This document shows positions 42,519-52,800 of a DNA stretch of 64,000 bases, piece after piece. Source of the DNA: Seminavis robusta (taxonomy: Eukaryota > Bacillariophyta > Bacillariophyceae > Naviculales > Naviculaceae); assembly GCA_903772945.1 (NCBI GenBank), contig CAICTM010000030.1, positions 1-64,000 on the forward strand. Direction: 5' to 3'. Both the position numbers and the translations under genes were made by a program. The number at the start of each line of letters is the position of its first letter. The stretch's first letter is position 1. Under the pieces are notes generated by a model. That model was not told the origin of the DNA. It made no database searches and saw only the letters and a list, made by a program, of their open reading frames with translations.

Positions 42519-45500
42519 TAGTCTTCTGAGGACGCTCCCGACTTGGGATCAAATTTTTGAACCAGAGGTTGTAGCTTTTGCGTGTTCCTGATTGGAGTCT
42601 TGGGGCGTTCCGAAACTTTAGGACCAGTCTTCGAGAAGTGAACAACCTGCTGTTGTACATGCGAATGATTGGGAGAGGAGAAGTCGTTCTCTTGTTCTTC
42701 AAATTTGACGGAAACAGGGGTGGTCGAATTTGTCAGACTCAATCTTGAGTCGCTCTGTTGACCGGAACTGGTTGAACTGTCGTTTGTCTTGGGGGTCCTC
42801 GGCGTACTGGAAATAGGTCTTGGTGGGGTGAGTAAGGATACTCGTGGAGGCGTGTGTACTCGTGGATGCGTGTGTAGAGACATGGAAGTTGTATCAACTC
42901 GAAGCGACGAGATCCCAGATGCAGTACTAGTAGTGTGAAAGTGAGACTGCAAGCTTACCCGTTGCGTGTCGCTGAAAGTCCTTGACATCGGGTTGGCAGA
43001 AATGGTACGAGAAAGCAAACTCAGCGATGATGCAGCAGGCAGTGGATCGGTTCGCGTCCGAGATAGAAATCTGCTGCCATTCGTTTCTTCCGATGGCTTC
43101 GGAGGGCTCTGGTCTGACCCCGGAGTTGAATTGAGCAGATCGGTTCGTGTCCGAGATAGAAATCTGCTGCCATTCGTTTCTTCCGATGGCTTCGGAGGGC
43201 TCTGATCTGACCCCGGAGTTGAATTGAGCAGGTTGGCACCAGAGACATCCAAGAAGGTTTTTCTCCTGGGACTTGGAGTTTTGGACAAATCAAAACTATC
43301 AATCTCACCATTCGAATTGGGAGAAACGACGAGCGAATCCGACACACTTGACATGGCGACCTCTGCGCCAAGTCCCCAATGGTGTCTCCAGTAAAGTGCC
43401 GAACTTGGTCCAGCTCTAGCAGCCCTGCCAATGGAGGAGAAGTCTGTGCTTTCTTCTTCGGACATCTCCGAGAGTGCGCCAGGGTTGGTGTCAGAGTCTT
43501 CAGATTTTTCTTCGTCTGTACGGCGCAAAATTGATGGTATTTGTTGCAGCCTTTCAGAATTTGACATTGTCATGCCAGCTCTCTTCGTCGTTTGCAGTGG
43601 CGGAGGCATAGGTACTAGTGGTTGTTCTGCAGATGCAGAGGAGTCATCGGTTGGGAGGACATTCAGGGAAGGGAATGAGATATCTCCTGAATCTATGGAA
43701 GTAGCATCGTCTTGCTCAGACCTGCCAGTGAAGTCAGTTGTGTGAGAGACAGAGCCGGATTCTGAATAGTTGGAACAGAGATCATCCTCTCCTCCCTCTG
43801 AAGCTGAAAAGCTGGTGGATTTCTTCATTGACATTGAAGTACCGGCAGAACCAAAGCCGTTGTATTCCTGCCATTCATGCTTGTACCTCGAAATGTACCT
43901 TAGGTACTCTTCGTGTTCATCGACAATCATGTTTTCAGCTACTTCGCTTTCATGGTGGTATATTCTGTCTTCGTCGATGTTGACACGCCACGAGGCTCTC
44001 AGACTAATCAACACCATGATTGCAGTACCCAGAATGAAGAAGGTAATTGATCCCCAAGCAGTGGCCGCGGCGAAGTTTGTACACATAGAGGTGTGGATTG
44101 TAGCTTCGTACATGGGGCTGATTCGATCGCATGCAAGGCTGTCACTTGCACTGTCCAGTGCCCGTCGAACCTTGGTCAGGAGCTTGGCTATGTTTCGTGC
44201 TGCGCTCATGATTTCATCAAGCCCCGAACCACCGCATGCTTCTGCAACCTGCGACCTGCCATATGAGTCGACCGCTGATATGCGGGTCCATATCTCGTCC
44301 ACTGTATCTTGTGATGCCCTCTCGAGATTTTCCAGGGCGCGTGTTGGTTCTGGACCAGTGCATCCCTGCCGTATCGAAAAGAGTCAGTCCCTATGTGAGA
44401 ACAAGATCTGTTGATGAAACAAGCAAAAAGCAAACCTTCCTTTACTCACAGCTGTGTATGCGACAAAGAATTGGTGTTTCGTGCTGTTTGCAAAGTCACC
44501 GTGAGCCACAAGCATTTCTGGCACCGTGAAATCGGGACTCCCAGACGATGATCCCTGCAAGCAGAAGTCTTTTGGCGGCACGAAAGCACATCCAGTGGTG
44601 AGTGAGGCCTTTGATACATTGACCTTCGTGCATTCGATCACCCATTTTGTCCTCCAGAGTTGTTCGTGGTACTAGCTAGTGAAAAAGTAAACTCACCTGA
44701 AGATGCTGCGGTCGCCACGGTCGTAGCAATTGCCAGAATCACACACATGATGCATAGTGCCGCAAGCGTTGGAAGCACACCATACGACATGCAGCGCTGC
44801 AACCGAACCCCAGAGTCCTGCTTCCATGCAAGAATCACTCCAAATGTCGCCAATGCAGATACAATGCTTACTGCCAAGAGCAAACCTGGCACAAGCCAAA
44901 CAATGCCTTCGACCTGATGATTGGATCCGTCAATGACAAGGATTGCATCTTCCACAGTATCGAGTGATTCGTGTAGTTCGGTCGTATTGCCTGTGATCCG
45001 GCCGTCTAGATAGTCGAAATGTTCTCCTATTAGATAGGAAAGCCTTTGAAGGTGTTCTGCCAACGTCTGATCAAATTGTGAATTGTTGAGGTTTGGGCAG
45101 AAGGTACTGTGGTTCGTGTTGGTCTGAGAAAGAATGGCATTGGTACTTTCGGATGCCGTAGATATTGTTTTCAGGGCGGCACGAACTTGGACGAGAACGT
45201 CTTCGATCACCTTCATAAGTTGATAGTACAATGTTAGCGAGCCCTGTCAGACTGCCATAGCATATCAGACATAGCGCCTTGGGGTATCAATCTTACCTCC
45301 ACTTGTCCAGCAACGGACTTGGTAGTTTCCTTCATTGGCGCAAAGGCGAATGCCAGCGCTAGAGGTACGCAAGCTAAGACAATGCAGGCAAAGACCAAGA
45401 AAGCGATTCGTGTTCGGGTTGCCCTGGGGCTTTCGAATCGATGGTTGGCGTCTATGGAACCGTCATTAAAGCTGGCTGATGTGTCAAATGAGTCGAACCT

Positions 45501-46036
45501 GGATGCTGCATCGGAAGAGCAAAGCGAGGAAGAAAACGACTCCGTTTCCAGCTCTTCTCCTCCTTCTGCATCCTTAGCATATTCGTTTGCAGTTGGCGGC
45601 TCTTCTTCAGAATGGACAGAGCTGTGGCTCTCGTCTTGTGGTTGTTTTTGAGAACCTGTAGATTGTTGCCCGCTGCCAATGCTCCCGAAAGCTCTTCCAG
45701 ATGCACAACCAACAGATTTCCCTTTGATCATTAGGAAGATAAGGACAAGTCCCCAGATGACAAAAAATCCACCCAAGAAGCAAGACAGTGCTACCAGGCC
45801 ATCCTTGTAGTCTTCTTGGACTTGGGGATCTTGCGAGACAAGATGCGCAAAGTTGGTCGAGTATCGTCCTCGTGGAAAGTAGGTTGCTCCCTTCACGAGT
45901 TCTAATATCCTGGGCTGCGCGAAAGAGATAACGACGTCAGTTTCAAGCGAAAGAACGGTCAAACATCCCTGGTCGGGATTCTGGTTGGACTTACTGCAAG
46001 GTATTGGGTCGGTTCGTCCTCTTGGTTGGAGCTCAT
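42506..46036 (-). CDS. Five-TM membrane protein, tweety/prominin-like topology, multi-exon
   Basis: Exons: 46036-45995 (MSSNQEDEPTQYLA, start context CCACCATGA), 45914-45297, 45210-44697, one ending at 44450 whose upper edge (about 44640) is unresolved, and 44365-42506. The other joints are clean GT-AG and in phase; the third-to-fourth has no canonical in-phase pair. The ~1075-residue product has membrane helices near residues 53-77, 183-207, 320-348, 360-388 and 550-580. Loops 2-3 (~110) and 4-5 (~160 residues) are long. The 4-5 loop is Cys-rich with CDRISPMYEATIHTSMCTNF just before TM5, recalling the paired-Cys segment of tweety proteins. The cytoplasmic tail (~500 residues) is Ser/Thr/Pro-rich and holds a 31-residue tandem duplication. 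Tweety and prominin proteins organise membrane protrusions and lipid; homology here rests on topology only. Confidence 0.6.
43045..43230. repeat. 93-bp tandem duplication inside coding sequence
   Basis: Two nearly identical 93-bp units (43045-43137 and 43138-43230) differ at only a couple of bases. They encode the 31-residue repeat LLNSTPGSDQSPPKPSEETN plus GSRFLSRTRTD in the cytoplasmic tail of the five-TM protein. Confidence 0.9.
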
Positions 46037-46717
46037 GGTGGTGATGTTGGTTGTTGTGTTTCTTGCTGGTCTGAGTCAATCAAAGAAAAGAAAGATACAG
46101 CTCGGATGTCATTGGTTGCCTTGCTTTTACCGTCCACTCACTGCAATGCTACTCCCATCATCTACTTGTGTATGTCTTGGGGTTTATCTGTAATGATGGA
46201 TCACAAAGCCCACTTTCGCATCGATTGGACAGTGATGGAGTGGATGCGTATCCAGTTATCGCCAAAACCATGCATCGCCCCGCAGGATGCGAACGTTGTG
46301 AGCAGGACGATGGGAACGAAGGATTTATGCCTGAAAGCCAGCAGGCTGCGAAATATATCCTCGGCCACCGGAGGACTTTGTCTGCCTGCTTGATGCCACA
46401 GCTATGGTTTGCTTCCCAAGGCTACAGTACAATACATGTACTTCCGATACTTCATTATGCAAAGTAGTAATAGAGAACAAAACGATGCAACTTGGTACTA
46501 GCTAGCTATGCATAGTTCCCTACTCTGGTGGCCACTGAGGTACCGTATCTCAATGCTCGTCCAGTGACCCTCTGCGCTTCAAGGTGGACAGCCCCGCCAA
46601 ATACCGGTAGCTTCAAGAAATGCACCAAACGGATTGCTGATGTTCCGTTCACCATCCTTTACTTCGGCGTGTTGCAATATACCGGACGGTAGTACCGGTA
46701 CCGGTGCCGGTAGGTAG

Positions 46718-46785
46718 TGCGGTACGGTACGGTACGGTACGGTACGGCACGAACAAAGTAGATGAGTCGAGTCGAGTCGAGTCGA
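46718..46785. repeat. Adjacent CGGTA and GAGTC microsatellites
   Basis: About five to six CGGTA pentamers are followed within 20 bp by four GAGTC pentamers. Both units are 5 bp long and self-similar to palindromic GTAC and GACTC words. Confidence 0.85.
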
Positions 46786-46909
46786 CTAGTCACAGTCGAC
46801 AGTCAATCGTGACTGAAACAGTCGACGCAAAGGCAGCCTTCGATCGAGCCGTTGCTGGTTTTTCATTTCCACTCGTCGCCCTCCAAATAGAACATCGGAA
46901 CAACGAACG

Positions 46910-47173
46910 ATGATGAAGAGCAAAGACAAAGACAGTGAAGCCCGGGTCCAAGAAAGTGATCGACGCAACGCGAATGCCCATCATGGCAAAACAAAGGTTG
47001 CGCGCAACAAACAGCAGAAAAACGTTGCTTCGCGTAGAAAGGGAAACTCGTTGTCAACGAAGTCAACGATGTTCTCTCCCATTGCGAATCGCCGCTTGTT
47101 CTTGAGTCCTCCCGTAGCAGCAGAAAATATGACGATTCTATTCAGTGATGACGACGATGAACAAATGGAATGA
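46910..47173 (+). CDS. Possible small basic protein, doubtful
   Basis: An 87-codon frame begins ATGATGAAG after a purine-rich leader. The product is basic over its first 50 residues (KDKDSEARVQ, KTKVARNKQQ, RRKGNSLSTK) and ends in SDDDDEQME. This polarity resembles small nuclear proteins, but no family is recognised and composition alone could give it. It is listed because nothing else explains the stretch. Confidence 0.25.
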   Translation: MMKSKDKDSEARVQESDRRNANAHHGKTKVARNKQQKNVASRRKGNSLSTKSTMFSPIANRRLFLSPPVAAENMTILFSDDDDEQME

Positions 47174-48372
47174 ATCGTAGGACGACGCTCAAGCGACAAG
47201 ACGATATTTTGTTGCATGGCCTGCCGAAACGCTTCCTACCGTACGATGACAGCAACAGCAAATTGGATCAATGAAGGAGTTCATGAAGAGGTTTTAGCGC
47301 TTTCTACTCTACCTCTCTGGGACCATGCTTCAACGGAACTAAGCTCTATAGCGCCGATCCTATAACTCAACTTTCCGCACGTCGCACACTTAAAAAGTGT
47401 AGTCGTGACGCTTTCGGCGCGTCCACTTCTTTCTTCGATGGTCGGACAGATTTAATTACTAGGATGACAGGTGGAACGGGGGTCGTAAACAAGGCGTCGC
47501 CTCTGCTACATCGTAGGCGGTTGGGTCCGATTGGGTTGCCGATAACTCGAGAAACAAACCGTACCGTACGGTGCGGTACGGTACGAAGGCTCCCCAAGCA
47601 AGGCACTGGTATTTAAATAGAATCGCTTTGTACATTATACAGGACTCTGTATTACTGCATGCTGAACCACCTGTTCAAGAGCCAGACAGAGCGAGCAGGT
47701 TTCATTGTTTCATTGGATCGTCCTTTAACGAACTATGTAAATGAAGAAGCTGATGCAGCTGCATGGCTACCGGTACGGTACTGGTTGCCTTTTCGTACTG
47801 GCGAGTGTTTTGAATTCGATTCGTAGCAACGAGAAGAAAGCGTGTTGTTTTCTTGAAGGTTACTGCAAATTCACGTTCTGTTTCTGACGGTGCCAGTGAC
47901 TTTGGATCCTTCTTGTGGCACAACGCTCACACGATGACCTGGGTCTAGCAGGTGCTGTTGCTGTTATTCGGCCTGGCTAGTTGTCTCTGTTCCTCGGGTC
48001 AAAAGACCCTTGACAGGCGCATCTGCTGCTGCCTTCTTTCTTGACCGTCCATCAATCGCCATGACGACATTCTGCTGTTCGCTTCCTCCGTGCCGAGAGC
48101 GCCAATAGAGACACCAACAAGTTTCGATACAGATTTGATGGGCTTTTAACTCGGTTACATTTATTCACCACAGTCCTTGGCTCTAGCTAGAATCTCTGAC
48201 TTGGCTGTGCATGTAGAGGTGTTAGTTAGGGGCCTCCAGAGCAAGTTGCAACAAAGGGACTACCGGTACGGCAACACAGAAGTGAACCCATCTTCAGCCG
48301 GTTCCAACGAAGGCTGTCCCCGACCTCAGATGGCTGCCTGGTGTCCTGTGCCAGCATCCATGCATGGTGTGT

Positions 48373-49341
48373 CTATGATTGCTTTGTGTGTGTTTTTGCC
48401 ATTTTTGCAGCGGCTCTCTTTTGTTTCACAACTTGTCTTACATCTGGGTTGGTGCCAAAGAGATCATCTACCAATGGCAACGAGAAGGCAAACCAGTACT
48501 TTGTGTCGATTTGATGATGCCTCATGTGATTGTCTCGCACTTGCTTCATAAAGGCACTGCCCGGTCGTACTTTGGTGTGTACGATAAAGTGTGCCCATTC
48601 GTAAAACAACCCCGCCATGGCATACCCCAGAGTGGCTGAAATGGCAATGGGGAGAGGAAAGAGACACCGAAGCAAAGCTCCTGCCGTTGCCATCCATATG
48701 AGCATCATGGGTGCAGGGTCGATTGTGATATTGAAGTATGGTTTGTCGTGGTGGGCCTGATGGATTTGCTTGCCATACCAGTCCACTTTGGAGTGTAGTA
48801 CCTGTGCATGAAGAAAATGTTCCTGGATGGACCAAAACACAATGGAGCCCATAAACACTGCAGCGTCCATCCAAGACAGTGGCCCCAGCAGCATCATCCT
48901 TGTGGCGAGCATGATTACCAGAGAAATGCTGACGAGGAGTGGTCCCGTGCCATGGGATGAAAAGAAGAAGATCTGGAATGCTTGGGCGTAGGTTGTTGGC
49001 ACTAGTTCGAGTTCTTCTGGTGCTGTTTCCTCCATCATCGTACTGGCTGGATCCATCTTTTGGGCAATGCTGCCGCCCGCCGTAGAGAGCGAAATTTCAT
49101 CTATTCGCGTTGCCATGGGTAGCAGACTGTGTGTCCTATGTCTTTGCGTCTGCTTCTGTGGGTGCCGCTGGCTTGTCAATACGGAAAGGTTGTGGATTGT
49201 CGTTGGATTGGGTGACGTTGAAGCAAAAGAAGAAGAAAACGCACTGACCAATGCGGGTTGTTGCGACGAGAAAGGGATGATGACCAACACCACAAGCAAG
49301 CTTTGGATCGCTACGAGTCGGGACCCAACTAAACCAAACAT
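48373..49341 (-). CDS. FA2H-like fatty acid hydroxylase, probable plastid targeting
   Basis: A single-exon frame of 322 residues. Residues 1-37 form a signal-type hydrophobic segment ending ALVSAFSSS, which fits the diatom ASAF plastid import motif. The catalytic half has membrane helices and the histidine clusters of the fatty acid hydroxylase superfamily: EHFLHAQVLH, HQAHHDKPYF, EWAHFIVHT and NHMRHHQIDTKYWFAFSLP followed by VDDLFGT. The last block matches the H..HH....YGV..P..D..FGT end of FA2H/Scs7 enzymes, which 2-hydroxylate fatty acyl chains at a di-iron centre. No cytochrome b5 domain is fused, unlike yeast Scs7. The substrate in a plastid setting is unknown; carotenoid or sterol substrates are possible for the superfamily. 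Confidence 0.75.
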   Translation of the reverse strand: MFGLVGSRLVAIQSLLVVLVIIPFSSQQPALVSAFSSSFASTSPNPTTIHNLSVLTSQRHPQKQTQRHRTHSLLPMATRIDEISLSTAGGSIAQKMDPASTMMEETAPEELELVPTTYAQAFQIFFFSSHGTGPLLVSISLVIMLATRMMLLGPLSWMDAAVFMGSIVFWSIQEHFLHAQVLHSKVDWYGKQIHQAHHDKPYFNITIDPAPMMLIWMATAGALLRCLFPLPIAISATLGYAMAGLFYEWAHFIVHTKVRPGSAFMKQVRDNHMRHHQIDTKYWFAFSLPLVDDLFGTNPDVRQVVKQKRAAAKMAKTHTKQS

Positions 49342-49844
49342 TTATTTCCTGTTCTAGCGGAGCTGAAGGTGGCTGTTATTTGTGTTGCCCGTAGTGTCTT
49401 GGAAGTGGCGTCTTGTTACTGCACTTTGGTCCATGCTCTATTGTTCTCCCAGCCAAGCAAAGATTGTTCTTGTTCCAAATTGTTTCCAAGCAGAATTTGG
49501 ATCTGACGCAAGAGCCAAAAGTTCAACTTGCGTGCTGGCGCCTTGATTAACCCTAAAATCAGTTCTATTCGAATATCATTCGATTTTGGCTCAATCGACT
49601 GGTCATACGTGCGGTCGGTCGATCAAGCCCATGCCCAGCCCTTCTGAAAGAACGCGTCCGATGCTTTTTCCGACCGTTACGGTCAACCCAATGATGCTCG
49701 GTGACAATGGTGCAGACATCTTTGTACTGTAAAATCAACCGATGAGTGTTGAATGATTCAATCTGTATTTGTTTGTTTACTGTTGTGTTCTAGCTAGCTA
49801 GAGAGCCTGCTAGAGAGGTAGTTCTATCAAGTGGGTACATCGTC
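49342..49844. promoter_or_regulatory. Shared divergent promoter region, hydroxylase / DOCK
   Basis: 500 bp between divergent starts. It contains a TTCGAATATCATTCGATTTTGG patch (49568-49590) and CTAGCTAGCTAGAG near 49790-49803. No defined element is claimed. Confidence 0.45.
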
Positions 49845-52800
49845 ATGTTGTCGCGCCACCGTCGGAAGAAGAACAAGGATCGAAGCCACGCCGAAAGCCA
49901 CGCACCACCGGAGGAATCCGCCAGCAGCGTGCCAGTACAGGTTCCATTATTGAGCCCCATTGCTTATTCTCCCATCGCCAGCATCAATGCTCATGGTGAT
50001 CCTTTGGCCCTCTACGCCGCGCCCACAGTGGACACGCTAGACGATGAAAGTTTGTTCTTGGGACGAACCTATCAACGAAGGCATCTCAGTGACGAGTTTG
50101 ATGAGGGTGGCGTCACCAGACACCATGTGTCCTTCACTCCATTGAGTGTGGACGCCAGCACTAGCATGCAAGATCGACAATACAGCTATCGCCATACGGC
50201 TCATTCTCCGACCAAACGAAAAGAAAAGCTTCAGAATGTGCAGGAAGAAGACGACGAACGAATGCTGTCCAGTAGCAGCAAGACTTCCAGAAGCCGACAA
50301 CCGCATTTTCGTGGGGACTTTCAACACAAAGATGAAGCCATGACGGTGGCCATTGTACCCGTCAATGTAGACCAACGATCCGCATTTGAACTCTGCAAAC
50401 CAGTATCCATTGAAGAATGGCACCGAGCAGCACAGCAACTCGAATCACAACAAAAGAATAGCAACTCCAAGGCACACAAAAAGTTGTCACCATCCTTGCA
50501 GCATTTAAAGTTGCTACATTACATGCAATCGGTACACTCCATTCGACAATTGGCATTCAGTCCCAGTGTAGGAATTGACAGTGACATTTTTGTACCCTGG
50601 TGGAAAGAGGCATTGCCGCAAAAGGAAGAGACGACTACTGGCGAAAACAACAACACAAACAAACAACTCAAAAGACGCACTAGCAGTCTGGCAGATCTGC
50701 AGCAACGAGATGGTCGCTATCGATCCATTCACCCCGTCCATGCCACCGTGTCTGCATTGCCCACGGTACCTCCCGCTCTTTCCAATCGAAAGACAAGAAT
50801 ACCCATGCGCTCGGATGTGGGGTTCCCAGGGGCATCGGAAGATGAAATCAAAATAAAAACTGCCGAAATCAATCACGAAACAGAATGGGAACAAGCCAGT
50901 CCTAGAATCATTGTCTTGGTGACCAGCGATGATCTAGGCACAGCAGTGGTGCAAGAAGATTGGAGTGGCCACAATAAGATCTCACCTGAACACGAGCAAT
51001 GGAATAGTGGTGGTTTAGAAGGAATGCCATGGGCTGGAAGAGACCTGCTGCGAGCCAAGGAAATGAATGCACTGCACTTTTCCAAAAAGACATCCATTCT
51101 CTTGGCCGCGGACAGCACCCATGATTGTACCACTACGGCAACATCGACAACCGCGTCAACAACCACCACATCATCACACACAATGCGAGGAGTCAGCAGA
51201 AGTGAGGATAAAAAGAAACGAAAGATGACAAAGAAAAGACTGCTGGAGCCAAACCGAACATCGGTTCTAGCGCCACCATTGGATGCTAGCTACAGTAAAA
51301 CCTTGGGGTGGAGACCGAGGCCTTTTAGTGACCGAGCCGCAGGCATGGAATACTTGCTGTCGTGGCCCTTGAATGTATCTTTTCACATTGGAGATGTTGA
51401 GCCACTTTTGTGTTCTTTGGCTCTGTATAACTTACCAATCAACAACCATCAGGAAGATCTAAACGGTACCGGTCGCGCGTATGGAAAGATTTCGGAAGAA
51501 TTCTTCTTTCCAGCAGGTAATTGGGATGGTAAAGTCGAGCTGGATCCGTCCTACCTGCAGTTTCCTAACAGTGCAACCGCAGATACGACAGCTACTGCTA
51601 CGGAGAAGGACCTGATGCAGTCATGGTCGGACAAGAAACACAAGGCAATCTTTTCATATGATCCTTTGGTTATTTGTGGAGACAACACATGTCTCTTTTG
51701 GGTCTTGCAAGTCTTCAAGGTGGCCAATGAAGAATCAACTTTGGCTTACCTGCATCATTCCAAAAGCAATGGAGGGGCCAACGAAAACTATCATCACTCC
51801 AATAGAAGAACCAATGGTGTCACAAGACTTTTTAAAAGCAAATCCAATTCATCTTCAAAGACAATGCGTAGTGGTACTCCCACGGATGCCGACCAGGAGA
51901 GTGCTGGCTCTTTCTTTGACAAGTTTGGAACCAAGTTCATGTCACCGTTGGCCTTTGGAGTGACGAGTGTGTTGCAGAACAAAGCTGCTCCGGACGACGA
52001 CGAAGAGGAGGGAAAATGTGCCATGGACTTTCCAAAGGGAAGAGGACACGACATGGAGTTGGTGGCAGCGCCGTCGGTACCTGAATCGCAAGAGGACTTT
52101 GTTCAACGGCTTTCAAGACTGACCATGGCTGGTTCCGGAGGAGAGAAGTGGAGTCCTTCGTCGTCTCTGGGAGGTCGGTCGGCGCAAAAGCAACCGGAAA
52201 CTGTGGAAGCATTAGAATTGGCTTCTGTAGCTTCCTCTGTTTCAGATCGTTCAGGGCATGTTGATTTCTCACACCAAATGAAAAACTGCTTGAATATGGA
52301 CAAGAGTGGGTCCAACGACTCAAAGCGCAGAGCTGCTTCTCCTGCTACAAGGAGGAAGAAGAAACACATCACAAAGCGAATCTGGATGTCTCCTGTAAAG
52401 GCAACACGATCGATTGCGTCTTCGTCCTTCTCGAGCCCCAACAAAACCAGCAAGGCGACTCGCGCTGACTCACATGAAGGAGGAAATGACGGTGCACTCA
52501 AGATTTGCGAAACGCCTTTGGTGGGAACAACCAGGATCTTCACGTCGGTACTAACTGCAGACTGGCTGCAGGCCATGCTAAAAGAACCAACTGACGCGAG
52601 CGGGGTCAAGCTTTCCCGACAGCCGTCACCAACACAAACCAATAGCTCCAATTTGCCTAGGCTTCTTTGCGACGTCTCTGGAGACTTTGCTGTCATGCTC
52701 GAGGCGAAGGGTGCAAGCAGCAAACGGTCTAGTTTGTCTAGGCTTCCATGTCACACAAAGCCAGCAGGTTATTCTGCGAGTTCCGAAATACGAGAAGTGC

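Larger units (their letters stand above)
46037..48372. other. 2.3-kb gene-poor spacer with GGTAC microsatellites
   Basis: No strongly supported gene. Repeats include TACCGGTACCGGTGCCGG near 46690, CGGTA units near 46720-46750, GAGTC units near 46760-46785 and another CGTACGG cluster near 47560-47585. A small frame at 46910-47173 is listed separately as doubtful. Confidence 0.5.
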
